DNA of 64,000 bases from Stenocarpella maydis (taxonomy: Eukaryota > Ascomycota > Sordariomycetes > Diaporthales > Diaporthaceae). Below are positions 21,908 to 33,430 of the stretch, one piece after another (position 1 is the stretch's first letter; each line of letters opens with the position of its first letter). The notes beneath the pieces are model-generated. The model was not told the DNA's origin, ran no database searches, and saw only the letters and a list, made by a program, of their open reading frames with translations. The stretch covers positions 415,055-479,054 of the forward strand of contig NQMI01000011.1 of the NCBI GenBank assembly GCA_002270565.1, in the 5' to 3' direction. A program made the position numbers and the translations under genes.

Positions 21908-22436
21908 TCAGCAGAACCTCGTCCTGGCCACCGCCCAGAACCACCACACCGCGCACGTAGAAGCCCATGTAGCTACCACAGCCAGCAGGCCAAGAACCAA
22001 CAGGACCGCCCCGCGGATCTGAAAGGCGTCGTCGGCCTCCATCTTCATGAGCTTCCGCTGCTTGCTGTGGTAGTACCACCCCGCTCCCTCACTGCTCGCT
22101 GGCGGGGTGGCCTTCGTACTGGTCGCCGCGTCGACCTTGACATACTTGTACGGCGCCTCCCGGTACGTGATGCGGTGGAGCCACCGGGGGAGCCGGCTGG
22201 GCTCCTCAGAGTGGCTGTGGGAACGCATGATGGAGTAGCGAAAGTCGACCCAGGCCAGTGAGAATAGAAACGAGACGAATATTACGGGCGTCATGACCAG
22301 CTTATTATCTAATGGTCAGCTACAGCTTGCGGCTTGGTTTAGTCGGAGAGGGCACGCTCACCTGGTACATGCTAGCCCACCTCGTGGGTGAGCCCTCCGC
22401 TGGGCTTGGACCAGCTTGGGCAGATGATGACGACAT
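21908..22436 (-). CDS. Small two-span membrane protein, uncharacterised
   Basis: Two exons, 22436-22362 and 22300-21908, give 155 residues. The join yields TRWASMYQ|LVMTPVIFVSFLFSLAWVDFRYS in phase 0, with a clean CAG|GTGAGC donor and a 61-nt intron. The first hydrophobic helix (about 26-45) is followed by a polar, Lys/His-rich loop (RSHSHSEEPSRLPRWLHRITYREAPYKYVKVD). A second helix lies at about 120-148 (AVLLVLGLLAVVATWASTCAVWWFW). The N-terminus is Ser/Pro-rich. Both ends are predicted on the same side of the membrane. I do not recognise the family and can suggest no function. The regular splice signals and amphipathic/hydrophobic layout make a real gene likely. Confidence 0.72.
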
Positions 22437-24752
22437 AGCAGAGTCCAGTCGGGCGTTTTGGGAGTCGATTATGAAACTGAGAAGCCGGACGTGATCAGAG
22501 AACACTGTCAAATGCCGAATGCAAAAGGTAAGATCCAGACGCAATGTATGCGCGTCCAAAGGCTGCAGCTCAATTTCGGCCTGCCGCGTTGGGGAGCAAC
22601 GGCACGCAGCATAGCACTGCCACCGGGTCGGTACTGATGCTGAAGCGCCGCAGCGGCCGGCACATCAACCTCGAGACCGTTACAATTCCCGGTAGGTTGT
22701 CTGGAAAAGCCCGCAGTATCACTTTGTCAGCATTGCCTGGCTAGGACGACTCCGCAGAGCCTGCCGCTCGGCAAGCTTTCTTTCAGCTACCAAGTAACAA
22801 GCCTCCGAGACGACCGCTAGCCGGGATCAACTTCCTTGATCCTCTGTGTACGTCAGATGCTTGACTCTCTCATGTTGTTCCCAAGAAACGATACAAGGCT
22901 TTATTTATACTGTCCCGAATTTTCTTTGATGCGTCAAAACCTCGTCTGCCTCTTGTGCCCCTGTGATCATCAACCCGTAAGGTGGGTTTATCCCAACTTG
23001 ATTCAGAATGAGCGGGATTGGCTCCGCTGAATACCGTACACTATGATTCAGAGTCTCGAAACAAGTCTCCAATAGCCGCAATATCTGCTGGAGTGGCAGT
23101 CTGCTAGCCCAATGTGCAAAAGTCCAGGGTATAATTCTCCTCTATATCAACAACCAGTAGAATCCCTTACCTAGTGACATGCCTTTGGCCTATGAATAAT
23201 GCAGCGGACAGCCTAGGGTCTGTTTTGATGCTGTTGAGCGGAGGGTGCGATGAGACTGATGCAGCAGAGGGCAGTTACAAATTGCACCAAAAGGCCTGAA
23301 AAGGCGACAGAGGGATGGGAGCAGAGGCCAGGCCCTCGGCATATCACGCAAAGTATTGCATGAGACTGGACTGGTAGGATGGCACTGGGCAGTTTGTGTG
23401 CACACAAGTCCGTGTCGAAGAAATTAATGAGGCTGTGTTAGGTTTGGATGGGTCAGCAAATACAAAAACCATGATATGAAAATGGCGGGCCTCATCCATT
23501 CCTTCATGCGAGCCACCTGGGCAGATGCGGCATAATCCTGGCCCTTGGCCTCCCTGATATCTCCTGAAGATCCTGTCAGCGACAGAGAGCACTAGTGTAG
23601 TACAGTATGCCTGTTCTGGAACATGATATCTGGGTCGGCTCACCATCTTTGGAGAGAATAGGGGACCTCTTCTGTGCGACAGGGCTGATGGCATTTTGGA
23701 ATCAAGCACGTCCTGTTGCAGATATGGTATTCTCAAAGGGGAAATGAAGTTGCAAGGATACCCCATCCCTCGGTTGCCTGGTTGCCGTGGAGAGGCGCCG
23801 GTGGTGTGGGCGGGCGCGTCACCCTTGTTTAAACACGTCAATCATCAGGGTCTCCTCGAAATTGGCCTCACACCAGCGGTCAATAAGCGTCTTCCGGGAG
23901 GTCTTGGGATAAACCTGGGCTGGCTTCACTTGTCTCGCTGCTGGACGCACTCTCGAGCCTTCCTCATGCAGGGCTATAACCCATGTGTTTAACGCCATGG
24001 CTGGTTGATGTACTCCGTATCCGTAGCCTGACAACAAGACTACCCTTCTGAGATTTCCAATCTGCCTATGCCTTTTCATTTCTTTCCTTCACCTACTTAT
24101 CCATGTCGCCCGCCACCATCGGTTGTCCCGTCCCAGATACCCGCCCGCGCTACATCTCCCAGCACGGTTCTTCTGAAAGCATCTTTAGCATCCAACGTGT
24201 CTTTCTCATCGTGCTTCACGCTTACTTTGCTGTACCTGAGCGCAGGGCCGTTCGCACCACCACTACAACCCACCAGAAACCTTAGGCGGCATAGCGCCAG
24301 GGGCAAACCCTCGACCCGACCTGACCGTTCCTCGTGTTACACTACACTAGACTCCAGCAGACGGAAACCTTGAGGGCGTAACGCGATACAACGCCCACCT
24401 GCACAGCAGAGCGGCTGCTGTGGGTCTCTCTGGCTGGTGATCTGTGTTCGCTCAGGCTCGGCCAGACAGAAATGCCCCATTTCTTCTTCAATACGTCGAG
24501 GAGGCCCCATTCCTCGAGAAGTCCTGCCTTTGTGATCCACCGCGACAACAAGGGTACGTCAGTGCTTTCTGAAACATCCACCTCTAGATGCAGCCACGCA
24601 GGCCAGAGCGACCGAGGCTCCACTGTCTGTCATTTGGCTCGGCACATAGCCCCTGATCTGTTAACTGCGTGCCATTCCGTACTTCAAACACTGCACTCTT
24701 CAGGGACCAGGGCCAGACACGACAAGAGTCGTGTTGCAAAACCTCGCCCAAG
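22437..24752. other. Intergenic region with probable 5' UTR intron of the She3-like gene
   Basis: About 2.3 kb, locally AT-rich (22850-23200), with no supported gene. One TACTCCGTA 9-mer occurs at 24011. A good intron pair, GTACGT at 24554 and CTCTTCAG ending at 24703, is probably a 5' UTR intron of the downstream gene. Confidence 0.5.
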
Positions 24753-26189
24753 ATGAGAAAGCTCATGTTCTCCCCAAAGTCAAAGGCGAGCAAGCTGACA
24801 CGCCACGACAAAGACGCCCCTAGCCCGCCGGGGACAGCAGATTCCAACATCTCCAGGCTGTCCATCGACGAGCAGTCCAAGTCGCCCAGACCAAGCTTCA
24901 GCTCTGCCTCCCACATAACCATAGGCTCCAAGGCCGCCGACGACACCAGCCTGCCACTGCCACCCCAGGACCTGAAGCCACCCACCTCCCCTTCAGCCCG
25001 CCGCCCGTCCTCGGCCCTGGCTCCGGAAACCTCCAACGGCACGCCCCGGAGGATGGCATCGATCCGGCCCGTCAGCAGCTTCGACGAAGGCCTTACACCC
25101 CCGGCTGACTCCTCTCTTGAGGCCTCGCCCTCGCTTTCCAACGGTCGCTCAAACTCAGTGCTCTCGAGCTCCCCCAACAGCAACGCCAGTGCAATGTCTC
25201 CTACGATGGAGAGGAGACAACACGACCAAAATGGCACGTCAGACAGGATACCAGCAGGCCGCCTAAGGTCCAAGATATCAGCGCAGTACCTGGCCAACGC
25301 CAGCCACGATGGGTCTCGGAGCGCCCCCTCTCCGAGAACCGTCGACATACCACAGAGGGAGAGTAGCATCGGGGGACCGGAGCGGTCAGCAGCCAAGGCA
25401 AACGCGGACGGACAGGAAGAGGCTGGCTTCGACTCGGCAGTAGGCAAGGCTGCCCTGGGGAAGACAGGCCGTGTGATGAACAAGCTTATATCTGAGAACG
25501 AGGCGCTGAAGCGAGACCTACGGATCGAGAAGCTCAACTCGGAGGAGTCAAGACGGGAGGCCAAACTCCTCCAGGATAAGATGGAGAGGATGGTCGCGGA
25601 TTACGAAAGCCGCCTGCTGGAGGCCAACGTCACCAAGACGTTGCTAGCCAGGAAAGAGCGTCAGGTTGAGGGCCTGCAGGAAGTTATAGAACTCGAGAAG
25701 AAACGGACAATGGATGCCCAGACCAAGGAGCAGACCTGGAAAGGCGAGATGGAGAAGATGCGAGATGAGACGACCCGGAAGGTTGAGAGCGCTACGACCC
25801 AAGCGGCGCTGATGGAGGGCCGGTATAACGCCATCAGCAGCCATTGGAAGGACCAAGGCGAGGAGGTCAAGCGCGCCACAGCCAAGATGGGCAGGGAGAT
25901 TGCTAGCCTGGTTGCCGAGAGGAAGAAAGACGACGAGAAGATCACGACACTGAGGGAGCTGTGCGACCAGCAAGACGGAAACATCAAGGACTTGCTCCAG
26001 CAGAAGGAGGCCCTCGCACGGCAGTTCGAAGCCTACAAGAAGGAGCAGGAGGCACTGTTACAGAACATCAAGACCAACGCATCCAAGACAGAAGCGGACC
26101 AGGAGCGCATGCTGCGGGATGCCAAGGAAACACTCGACAAGCTGAGATGGGCTCTGAACATCAAGGAAAACATCAAGTGGGCAAAGTGA
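24753..26189 (+). CDS. She3-like coiled-coil protein
   Basis: A 478-residue frame from ATG 24753 (MRKLMFSPKSK). An earlier in-frame ATG at 24669 falls inside a probable 5' UTR intron, so I preferred the later one. Residues 1-235 are low-complexity, Ser/Pro-rich and probably disordered and phosphorylated. Residues about 240-470 form a near-continuous coiled coil beginning GKTGRVMNKLISENEALKRDL. This layout fits the fungal family labelled SWI5-dependent HO expression protein 3 (She3). In budding yeast, She3 links the myosin Myo4 to She2-bound mRNA. In filamentous fungi the role is not established, and the similarity is mainly in the coiled coil. The product could instead be another cytoskeleton-associated coiled-coil protein. 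Confidence 0.72.
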   Translation: MRKLMFSPKSKASKLTRHDKDAPSPPGTADSNISRLSIDEQSKSPRPSFSSASHITIGSKAADDTSLPLPPQDLKPPTSPSARRPSSALAPETSNGTPRRMASIRPVSSFDEGLTPPADSSLEASPSLSNGRSNSVLSSSPNSNASAMSPTMERRQHDQNGTSDRIPAGRLRSKISAQYLANASHDGSRSAPSPRTVDIPQRESSIGGPERSAAKANADGQEEAGFDSAVGKAALGKTGRVMNKLISENEALKRDLRIEKLNSEESRREAKLLQDKMERMVADYESRLLEANVTKTLLARKERQVEGLQEVIELEKKRTMDAQTKEQTWKGEMEKMRDETTRKVESATTQAALMEGRYNAISSHWKDQGEEVKRATAKMGREIASLVAERKKDDEKITTLRELCDQQDGNIKDLLQQKEALARQFEAYKKEQEALLQNIKTNASKTEADQERMLRDAKETLDKLRWALNIKENIKWAK

Positions 26190-27620
26190 GCCAGGCCCCA
26201 CTCATTCCACATCTTCCGCCTCCCTCGTGGGCACATCATGGGCTCGTTCGAGAACCATTTACGACGTCGGGTCGACTCATTTTTCGATACTCTACGTCAC
26301 GACTTTCCTGCCTGCTTTCTCTGCTATTTGGAGACGGAGATACCCATTATTTCGAACGTTTGATACCGGAAACGGTCCCTATTTTCCCTAACTGGACAAC
26401 CGGGCGTTGGAAGATTGCACGGTTTCCCGTGACGTTACTGAACAAAACTCTCGTTAATTCAAGGGCCATGCAAATGGGCGGGGAGGCCCTGCATGAGACC
26501 CGGTTTCTTCGATTCTTAACTATCATATTTCCTCAAGGCATCATCCGCAGCGGGCCATCAAGACCAACCACATATTACGGTGTTTCAGGGAGCCGGCGGT
26601 GTCCTCTTTGTTGAACCTGACCCAAATATAAACAAACAAGTGCCAACTGGAAGAGCAACCTGCACAAATGAAGGGGCCATCTTTCCGATGATGTTGTGAT
26701 GACTTTCGCTTCCTGTATGTATAGGTTTACATTTTGTCTCTTGACTGGGCACGAGACTTAATCCCACAATTCATATGCGAAGGATAGAAGGTGGCATCAG
26801 GGGCCGTCACAATTGAAGACAAATCAAGACTGCCTATCTCGATCTGGAGGTGTGGCACAGCATGTTCAACCTAGGCACTCTTGACCTGCTTGACGCTTCA
26901 AGCTTGTGCTCCTGACGTCCCCGTGGTATTGTGTGTCTGTAGCTGCTGCCTACTGGAGCCAGCACAATACTCTGCGTAGCTGCTTGATCTATCCAACTTT
27001 CAATATTTAACACCCACAGAAAATCCTCCTAGTCCTGGTTCTGATTCTTAGGGACCACCACTTCTACCAAGCGAGGAGTCCTCAAAGCGCACAATCCCTC
27101 TGGTATCAAAAGCCTGAGGCTGAAACAATCAGCAAATAGTGGTTAGTGGTATACTTGGCCTCCGCGACCCCTTGTTCTGCTACTTTCCTAGGCTTCTTCC
27201 TCAGGCATTGTTTGCCCTTCAATAGCAATAACCCCAACCACGCAAGTAATGATTGGCTGTAACAAGGCGACCTGTGGTTGATATTGGCCTATTCCTTCAA
27301 TGGCCACGTTCAGTGAATACACACCATCTAGACCTGTCTGCCCATACCCGCCTTGCTTGTCCTTCTCGTTTCGTTACTTGATCGACAGATGCCTCCTTCC
27401 TTTGCAGCCCGGTTCGCTCCTGCCATATTGCTGTGAGATTTCCCGACAGCCAAAGCAGCAGGCAAATACCTTTCTCATCCCCAACATAGCATCCTGAGGC
27501 CTGCAACGGTGTACATCACTGCTAAAGGCCCAATCACTGATCTCCCGCAAGGTTTCAACACCATCAACAACTGAAGCACCCACCAGTCTCACTGCTCCTG
27601 CCACGAATAAATGAAGCAAC
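26190..27620. other. Intergenic, no gene seen
   Basis: About 1.4 kb of moderately AT-rich DNA between two plus-strand genes. No open frame has coding character. Confidence 0.6.
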
Positions 27621-28283
27621 ATGGCTTCCGAGTCTTCCAACCCGCTCTCAGTCGAGTTCTACCTGTCGAGCCTCTGGTCTTGGCTGCCAGAAGGCCGCAC
27701 CCGCATCCTGGAGGCCCTGGAGAGCTGCAAATTGGTGAGTGCATCACCCACCACACGGCCAGGGAAACCCCAGCTGTAACTCGGCAGAGGCCCAGGGTGA
27801 CCGTTTCTTTCCCTATTGACACGACCGCAGGAGCAAGCCAGCTTCGTATTTGACGAGAAGCACGACGCCTTCCAAATCCAGTGCCTGGAGGACAACAAGG
27901 AGTACATCATGAGCGAGTACCTCAAGGCCCAGGGCGAGATGGAGGACGAGCTCAGGGACAAGGACGTATTCCTGGGTGAGGGCAACCTGATCCCGGCCGT
28001 CGAGAATGATCTCATCGATACCGCCAGGCCCAGAGCCGCCGTCCACGAGGGCTCAGATGATGCCAAGGCGGCTGGCTGGACCGGGCGATCTCCAACCATG
28101 CGTGATGCCGGAAAGGGCCAGCACTCCCCGAGCAGAAGCGTTGGCAGACACGGTCAACAATCTCCGACCAAACGTGTTGCTGCACACAGCCAACAGTCCC
28201 CAAGCAAGCGCGCTGCTGGTCCGGGCTGGGACGAGAAGCAAAATGGGTGCAAGAAAGAGGACGAGGATGACTACCTCTTTTGA
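27621..28283 (+). CDS. Small hypothetical protein with SP-[ST]-[KR] repeats
   Basis: Two exons, 27621-27734 and 27831-28283, give 188 residues. The GTGAGT donor and CGCAG acceptor keep phase and join ESCKL|EQASFVFDEKHDAFQIQCL. The N-terminal 100 residues look folded, with short helices (VEFYLSSLWSWLPEGRTRILEAL) and many acidic residues. The C-terminal part is basic and built of three 12-residue repeats, each with a Ser-Pro-Ser/Thr-Lys/Arg core, followed by an acidic end DEDDYLF. Ser/Thr-Pro-x-Lys/Arg-like clusters are typical of cyclin-dependent-kinase targets and of DNA-minor-groove SPKK motifs. I do not recognise the family; a nuclear, cell-cycle-regulated protein is a guess from these motifs. 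Confidence 0.7.
28119..28226 (+). repeat. 36-bp in-frame degenerate tandem repeat (three copies)
   Basis: Three 36-nt units encode QHSPSRSVGRHG, QQSPTKRVAAHS and QQSPSKRAAGPG. Nucleotide divergence between the units suggests an old duplication retained for the protein motif. Confidence 0.85.
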
Positions 28284-28919
28284 GCGTCGTGGCACACGAT
28301 GGCGAGAACAACAGCGACCTTGCGGTCCTGGCTTCCTTCAGCTCGCCGTCCGGCTGTCGCTCGTCTTAGGGCATGGAGCACCCACGAGACGATTCAACGC
28401 TGTCAGGTTCGCGCCACAGACCATCCTGTCAGTCCAGATAAATGTGGCTGTTCCATCTGGAGTGGTACAATGGCACATGGCATCGGAATTTGATGAGATG
28501 TGCTGTGGCTGAGGCTCTTGCGTTGATAGAATGGCCAGTTATTTAGTCTGAAGGCGACAGGGGTTGCATCCTGGACATATCACCCAAATCAATGAGTCTA
28601 ACCCAATGTTGCAGCTGGTGCCTGTGCGCTCGGTCGATGTGACGATCTCCTCTCCACGTTTAAAGTCCCTGTGATCATGACACTAACATGCCAAGCTTGA
28701 TTGACTGCTGCTCTCGATGGGGACATATTTTCCTGGCCTCCTCCTCTTCTGCACATTTTTGGTTTGAGCTACACACGGCAAGATCGTGACAGTTGTCCCA
28801 CCGCTCACCCGCACCTTACTTTGCTACGTTGCGCTCCTCGGTTGCGCGCACCAGCTCGGATACAGCATTCGTGTCTGCCCATCCTTCCCCTTTAGGAGGG
28901 CCACCAGGGCCGCGCTATC
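28284..28919. other. Promoter region of the 3-beta-HSD-like gene
   Basis: About 640 bp with no coding signal. It is CT-rich just before the ATG at 28920. Confidence 0.6.
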
Positions 28920-30456
28920 ATGGGCATCAACGTGACTGCAGCTGCGGCAAGCGCCGTCGCCGCCCTGCTGTTCCTCTATCTATACAGGTTAAACCGGGCC
29001 ATGGCGAAGGTGCCCAGAGAGGCGTGGGCATGGCGAGGCGAGCCATGGACAGAGACCGAGATCCAGGAGACCTACGACAGGATGAGCACCCAGCGCATCG
29101 ATTTCGCAAAGGCCGTCCCGCCCAAGCTGGACAGGCGGTACGTCGTGTGCGGCGGCTCGGGCCTGGTCGGCGGCAACATCGTCCTCAACCTCGTCGCCCG
29201 CGGCCAGCCGCCCTCGTCCATCCGCATCCTGGATTTCAGTAAGCCCTCGAGGACAGACATGACCCGCGGAGAAGCCGCCGCCGTCGACTACGTCAAGACG
29301 GACGTCACGGACCCGGCGTCGGTCGAGGCGGCCTTTGCGAAGCCGTGGCCGGCCGACGTCGCGCGCCTCCCGCTGACCGTGTTCCACACCGTGGCGGCGA
29401 TCCGCCCGGGCGAGCGGTCGCTCCTCGTCCTCGAGCGCACGAGCCGCGTCAACGTCGACGGCACGAGGAACGTCCTGGCCGCCGCGAGGGCCGCCGGCGC
29501 GGACGTCTTCGTCGCGACGTCCTCGGCGTCCGTGGCCCTGCGCCCGGCACGGCTGCTCATCGCGCCGTGGAGGTCCGAGCCGCCCGAGGGCTACTTCCAG
29601 GTGTGCGACGAGCGCGACTTTGACCGGCCGCTCAGGCCGCATGGTAAGCACCATTTCCTGCATCGCTTCGGGACCCGTAGCACAGGCTGATCAACGTGCG
29701 GCAGGCCAATACTTCTCCAACTACGGCTACTCCAAGGCCATCGCGGAGCGCGAGGTGTGCTCGGCCAACGGGCCCGGGTTCCGCACGGGGTGCATCCGCC
29801 CGGGCAACGGCATCTACGGGCAGCCCACGGACGTGAGCTGCGGCAACCTGCTCCGGCAGCAGAAGGTGGCCACCTTTACGCCTCACGTCGTCGCGCACCA
29901 GGTCAGCGGCTGGAACGTGTCGGCGGCCCACCTGGCGTTCGAGGCGGCCCTCGTGGCGGCGCCGAAGGTGGGCCGCGACGGCGACAGGGTGCTGCCCAGG
30001 TGCGCGGGGCGGCCGTACGTCGTCACGGACAATGGGCCTGCGATCCAGTGGCACGACTTCTTCCGGGCGGCGAAGAAGGTGGCCGTCACGCCCATTGAGC
30101 TGACGACGCTCCCGCCGCTGCCGCTGCTCCTTGTCGCGCACCTGGTCGAGGCGTGGTCCCTGCTGCTGGTGAGGTTGCCGTTCCTCGCGAGGCTGGGCCT
30201 GCGCGAGCCCAGGGGCACCGCGAGGGACCTGCAGCCGGCGATATTCACGCCTGCCGCGTGCATCATGGTGGTTGACGCGGAGGCGAGGAAGCCGGTCGAG
30301 GACGGGGGCATAGGGTTTAAGGGTGTCTGCACGACCCTCGAGGGCGTCTGTGAGCAGATCTGGCGGTGGAATCAGGAGCAAGAGGGCGTGGCGGGCGGCG
30401 TCGCGAGCAAGAGCATCTTGCAGGCCGACATTCTGGAATCACACGTCGCTGCTTGA
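28920..30456 (+). CDS. 3-beta-hydroxysteroid dehydrogenase/isomerase-family protein
   Basis: An NAD(P)-dependent short-chain dehydrogenase (extended type) predicted to act on a sterol or related membrane lipid. Two exons, 28920-29643 and 29705-30456, give 491 residues, joined in PLRPHG|QYFSNYGYSKAIAE. An N-terminal hydrophobic segment (residues about 4-25) looks like an ER signal anchor. The nucleotide-binding motif is VVCGGSGLVGGNIV (about 75-88). The catalytic Tyr-x-x-x-Lys is YGYSK (about 246-250), with an upstream Ser in TSSASV. A further hydrophobic stretch at LPPLPLLLVAHLVEAWSLLLV may contact membrane. It resembles paralogues of Erg26 (sterol-4-alpha-carboxylate 3-dehydrogenase), but the substrate cannot be told, so I give no symbol. 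The coding region is the most GC-rich in the window, and long antisense frames over it are shadows. Confidence 0.85.
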
Positions 30457-33430
30457 CGGGCTTGCGGTGAGACGGGATGATGCCGTACGGGCAATCCAGA
30501 AGGGGGCGGATGTTTGAAAAGGAGACGCAGGCCAGCTGCGTCTCCTTTGAAGCCCGCGCTGAGCATTGGGGTCGACACTTGTAAATATAGTCTAGCTAAC
30601 TGCCGTGCCACATTGGCGACCGTGTTGGCTCCTGGGACTGCTACCAGATGCGAAATGCTATATAACCTCACAGGCCTGGTTCACCACTGCGCGACGACCG
30701 CCTGACACGAGCGTGAGTGTGGAAACGCAATGTCGCAGACAGTTCGTTACAAGTTTCGCTCACCACGCGCTCCATCTCCGAGCAGCCGGGCAACGGCCGA
30801 GGCAGGGGGTGCGGCCTCTGAGCGGCATGAGCCCGAGCGAGCGAACAATTTAACCGGCAACGAACCACGGCAGACGACCGAGAGGGAGCCAGGCATTCGG
30901 CCAGGTGGTTTCTAGAGGTGAGATGATAGGGAGGACAGTGCTGAGGTTGGATATCCAAACTTCCTGCGCCGTTGGTCATCAGGCGGGGGTCACGGTATAT
31001 CGTAAACACCGTTAGATCGGACGGTGACGGCTCGTGTCTGGCTCACCCACCCTTTTCCGTACATTTATAGAGGCGGCGATGCCGCATGGATGGGGCCTCT
31101 TGAACAGGCCAAGCCCGGTTGCTGCGCCGGTCGAGCCTGTCTCTGTGCAACGGCTGCAACGGCAGCGGCAGCAGCAGCAGCTCTAGCTTCAGCTCGGTAG
31201 GGTGCGCCTCGAGGAGAAATGGAGCCAGGATTGCCAGTATTGTTCGCTAGATCGCGGATCGTCGGACCATTTTGGCGCGTGCCAGCCATCCGGCTGGGCT
31301 TCGGGAGGTTGCCGGAAGCGCAGGTGTGTCCAAAGGGCGAACTTCCCAGGCGGACTCTCCACCGGTGTGCAGGTGTGCCTGGTCCAGTCGACAAGTACAG
31401 GTACATGACCTGCACACACGGTACCCCACGCCAGTTTGGCATGATAATAGGGTGGGCAATATCAAATGTACCCACAGAGGCTAACTTTATTAGCGTGCTG
31501 TCCTGGGACGACAACACCCGCTGCAAACGCAGGTACACCACGTCCTGCAGCAGCCTGCGCCGGCTCCTCTTGGTTGGTGCCATCACCACTTCCTGCTGTG
31601 TGAGTGCTGGACAGTTCCTCGGTGTGGTAAGCCGGAGACGGCCAACCCTTGTGGTGTGTGCTCCCAGATAGCTACTACTAGATGGCCTGTCACGGGCATA
31701 CTGCATAGCCATGCTGTGTATGCACAAGACAGGTGGCACGGGCGAGTGCGTGCCTGAATGGCCAGCCGAGAAAGGCCAACGGCCGGAGTGCGTCGGAGAG
31801 TGCCGCCTCCGGGTGGTGCTGTTGGAAACGACTGGACGCTGGCAAATTGCCCAGGCGAGGCGGTACGAGGCAGACTCTCTGCTTGGGCCTGTTGGCCCCT
31901 GTTCCCTCTCGTGGGCCAGCCAAGTTGCGGCGCCTTTGCCTTTCCTTTTCGTTTCGCTTTTTGCCCCAGGACATGACTGACTGGGGGCTGCGAGGCAATC
32001 TCGGTGATTGCGATCATGCAGAGCTGACGACCTGCGGCGTGCGCTTGAGCGTCGCGACGGGCCAGCATGGCGCGCGACGTCGAAGCAGGATTTTTTCTTT
32101 TTTTTTTTGGGGGGCAGGGCGGAGAAAAAAAATCGAATAACCATAGCAGCCGTAATGAAATTGGCCTCCGGCTGCGACAAGGGCCACGGCACTTTGGCAC
32201 CCCATCTCGTCCCCTACCTAATTCAAAACAAAGTATTCTACCTAGGCATTGTGAGTAATAACAGTCCGCCTGCCTGTGGTGGAAAAGACAAAGTACCTGC
32301 GCTGGGTTCTATGTGAAACAATTGCAGAGTTCCATTCCAGCCATCGGCTAAGCCTGGGATATATATGTAGATACAGGACAGATTCTGTCTATCACGCACA
32401 CACACAAATACCCGAGGGACAGTTGAGTCGACAAGGCCTGTCTCCTCCGAGTCCGTTTGCTCGCCCCCGCCCGCTTGCTCATGCTCCCAATGTGCAGTGC
32501 ATGCATATGGCACTGGTCTGTCAGATGTCAGGCATGTCCAGGTGGCTGGCCGTCAGGCAATGGGTGATCGGCTGAAACGGCAGGGAGGAGAGGGGAAAGA
32601 AAGTTCGAGCCAGGGAGGAAAAGGCCAGAGGGAGAGAGAGAGGCGCCCCGAGGGAGCTCGAGCGGAAACTCGGAATGCTTGGACGCATCAAAAATTACCC
32701 ACCTGGCCTCGACAGCCTCCACTGTAAAACCAAGCGCCCACCCAGCACAGGAGCGAGGTCCGCAGGCTGCCCGAGGCAGCTCGCAGCTGGCAGCATCGAG
32801 TCACTGGTACATGGCTCAGCACCCGGGTACCTAGGGTGTGGCCCCCCCTCGCAGCCAATCATGGAGCTCAATTCTGCTCTCCAGATTCGTCCAGAACCGG
32901 GCTAGGCCGAGAGTCCGGAGTCTGCGCCCCCAGAATGGCTCATCCCTGCTCCAGATGCTCTCCTGCTGCGGGCCTCTCGCTGGGCCTCGACGACTTACAC
33001 TAAGACGACTACGACGACTACTACGTATACCAGCCTGCTAGTGTACCTGCCAGCCACCCCTGTCTATCTCGAGGTTCAACCCCGGCCCCCCTGCCCTTCT
33101 CTCAGCTTCCCGCCTCCTCTGAATCTCAAAGTTGCCTCGAGAGGTGTGGCACGACACGCCCCGGGCGATAAAAGCCGCTTGCAGGTGCGTCCAACATCAC
33201 CTGCCAAGCCGTACGTACCTTCTGTCTTAAAACACCTCTCCCCCCGTCTGTTTTCCCCCTTCGATCCTCGTCGCGAGATACCCTCACTTCTGTCATCTGT
33301 CGCTTCACACCCATACAAACAAACAACAACAACCAGCTCAGCCCCCGTCCGGCTTCACTCACCAGTACGATTACCGACCCTCCCGCCATTGTATCCGCAG
33401 TCACCAAAGCTGGACGCCGCCAAACTCAGG
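30457..33430. other. Long intergenic region, no supported gene
   Basis: About 3 kb. It includes A/T homopolymers near 32090-32125, palindrome-rich TACCTA/TAGGTA-type motifs near 32215-32250, and GA-rich stretches (32580-32660). Frames of up to 375 codons on the minus strand (31065-32192) lack domain features and codon bias and have low-complexity sequence. The last few hundred bases are CT-rich and precede the GPI-protein gene. Confidence 0.5.

Noticed and set aside
24584..25564. 326-codon frame antisense to the She3-like gene
   Set aside because: Low-complexity Ser/Leu-rich shadow of a Ser/Pro-rich coding region; no family features.
28989..30381. Two long antisense frames over the 3-beta-HSD-like gene
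   Set aside because: Arg/Val/Asp-rich shadows caused by extreme GC; the plus strand has clear dehydrogenase motifs.
31065..32192. 375-codon minus-strand frame in the 30-33 kb gap
   Set aside because: Low-complexity, Arg/Ser-rich, contains homopolymer-derived Lys run, no codon bias or splice context.
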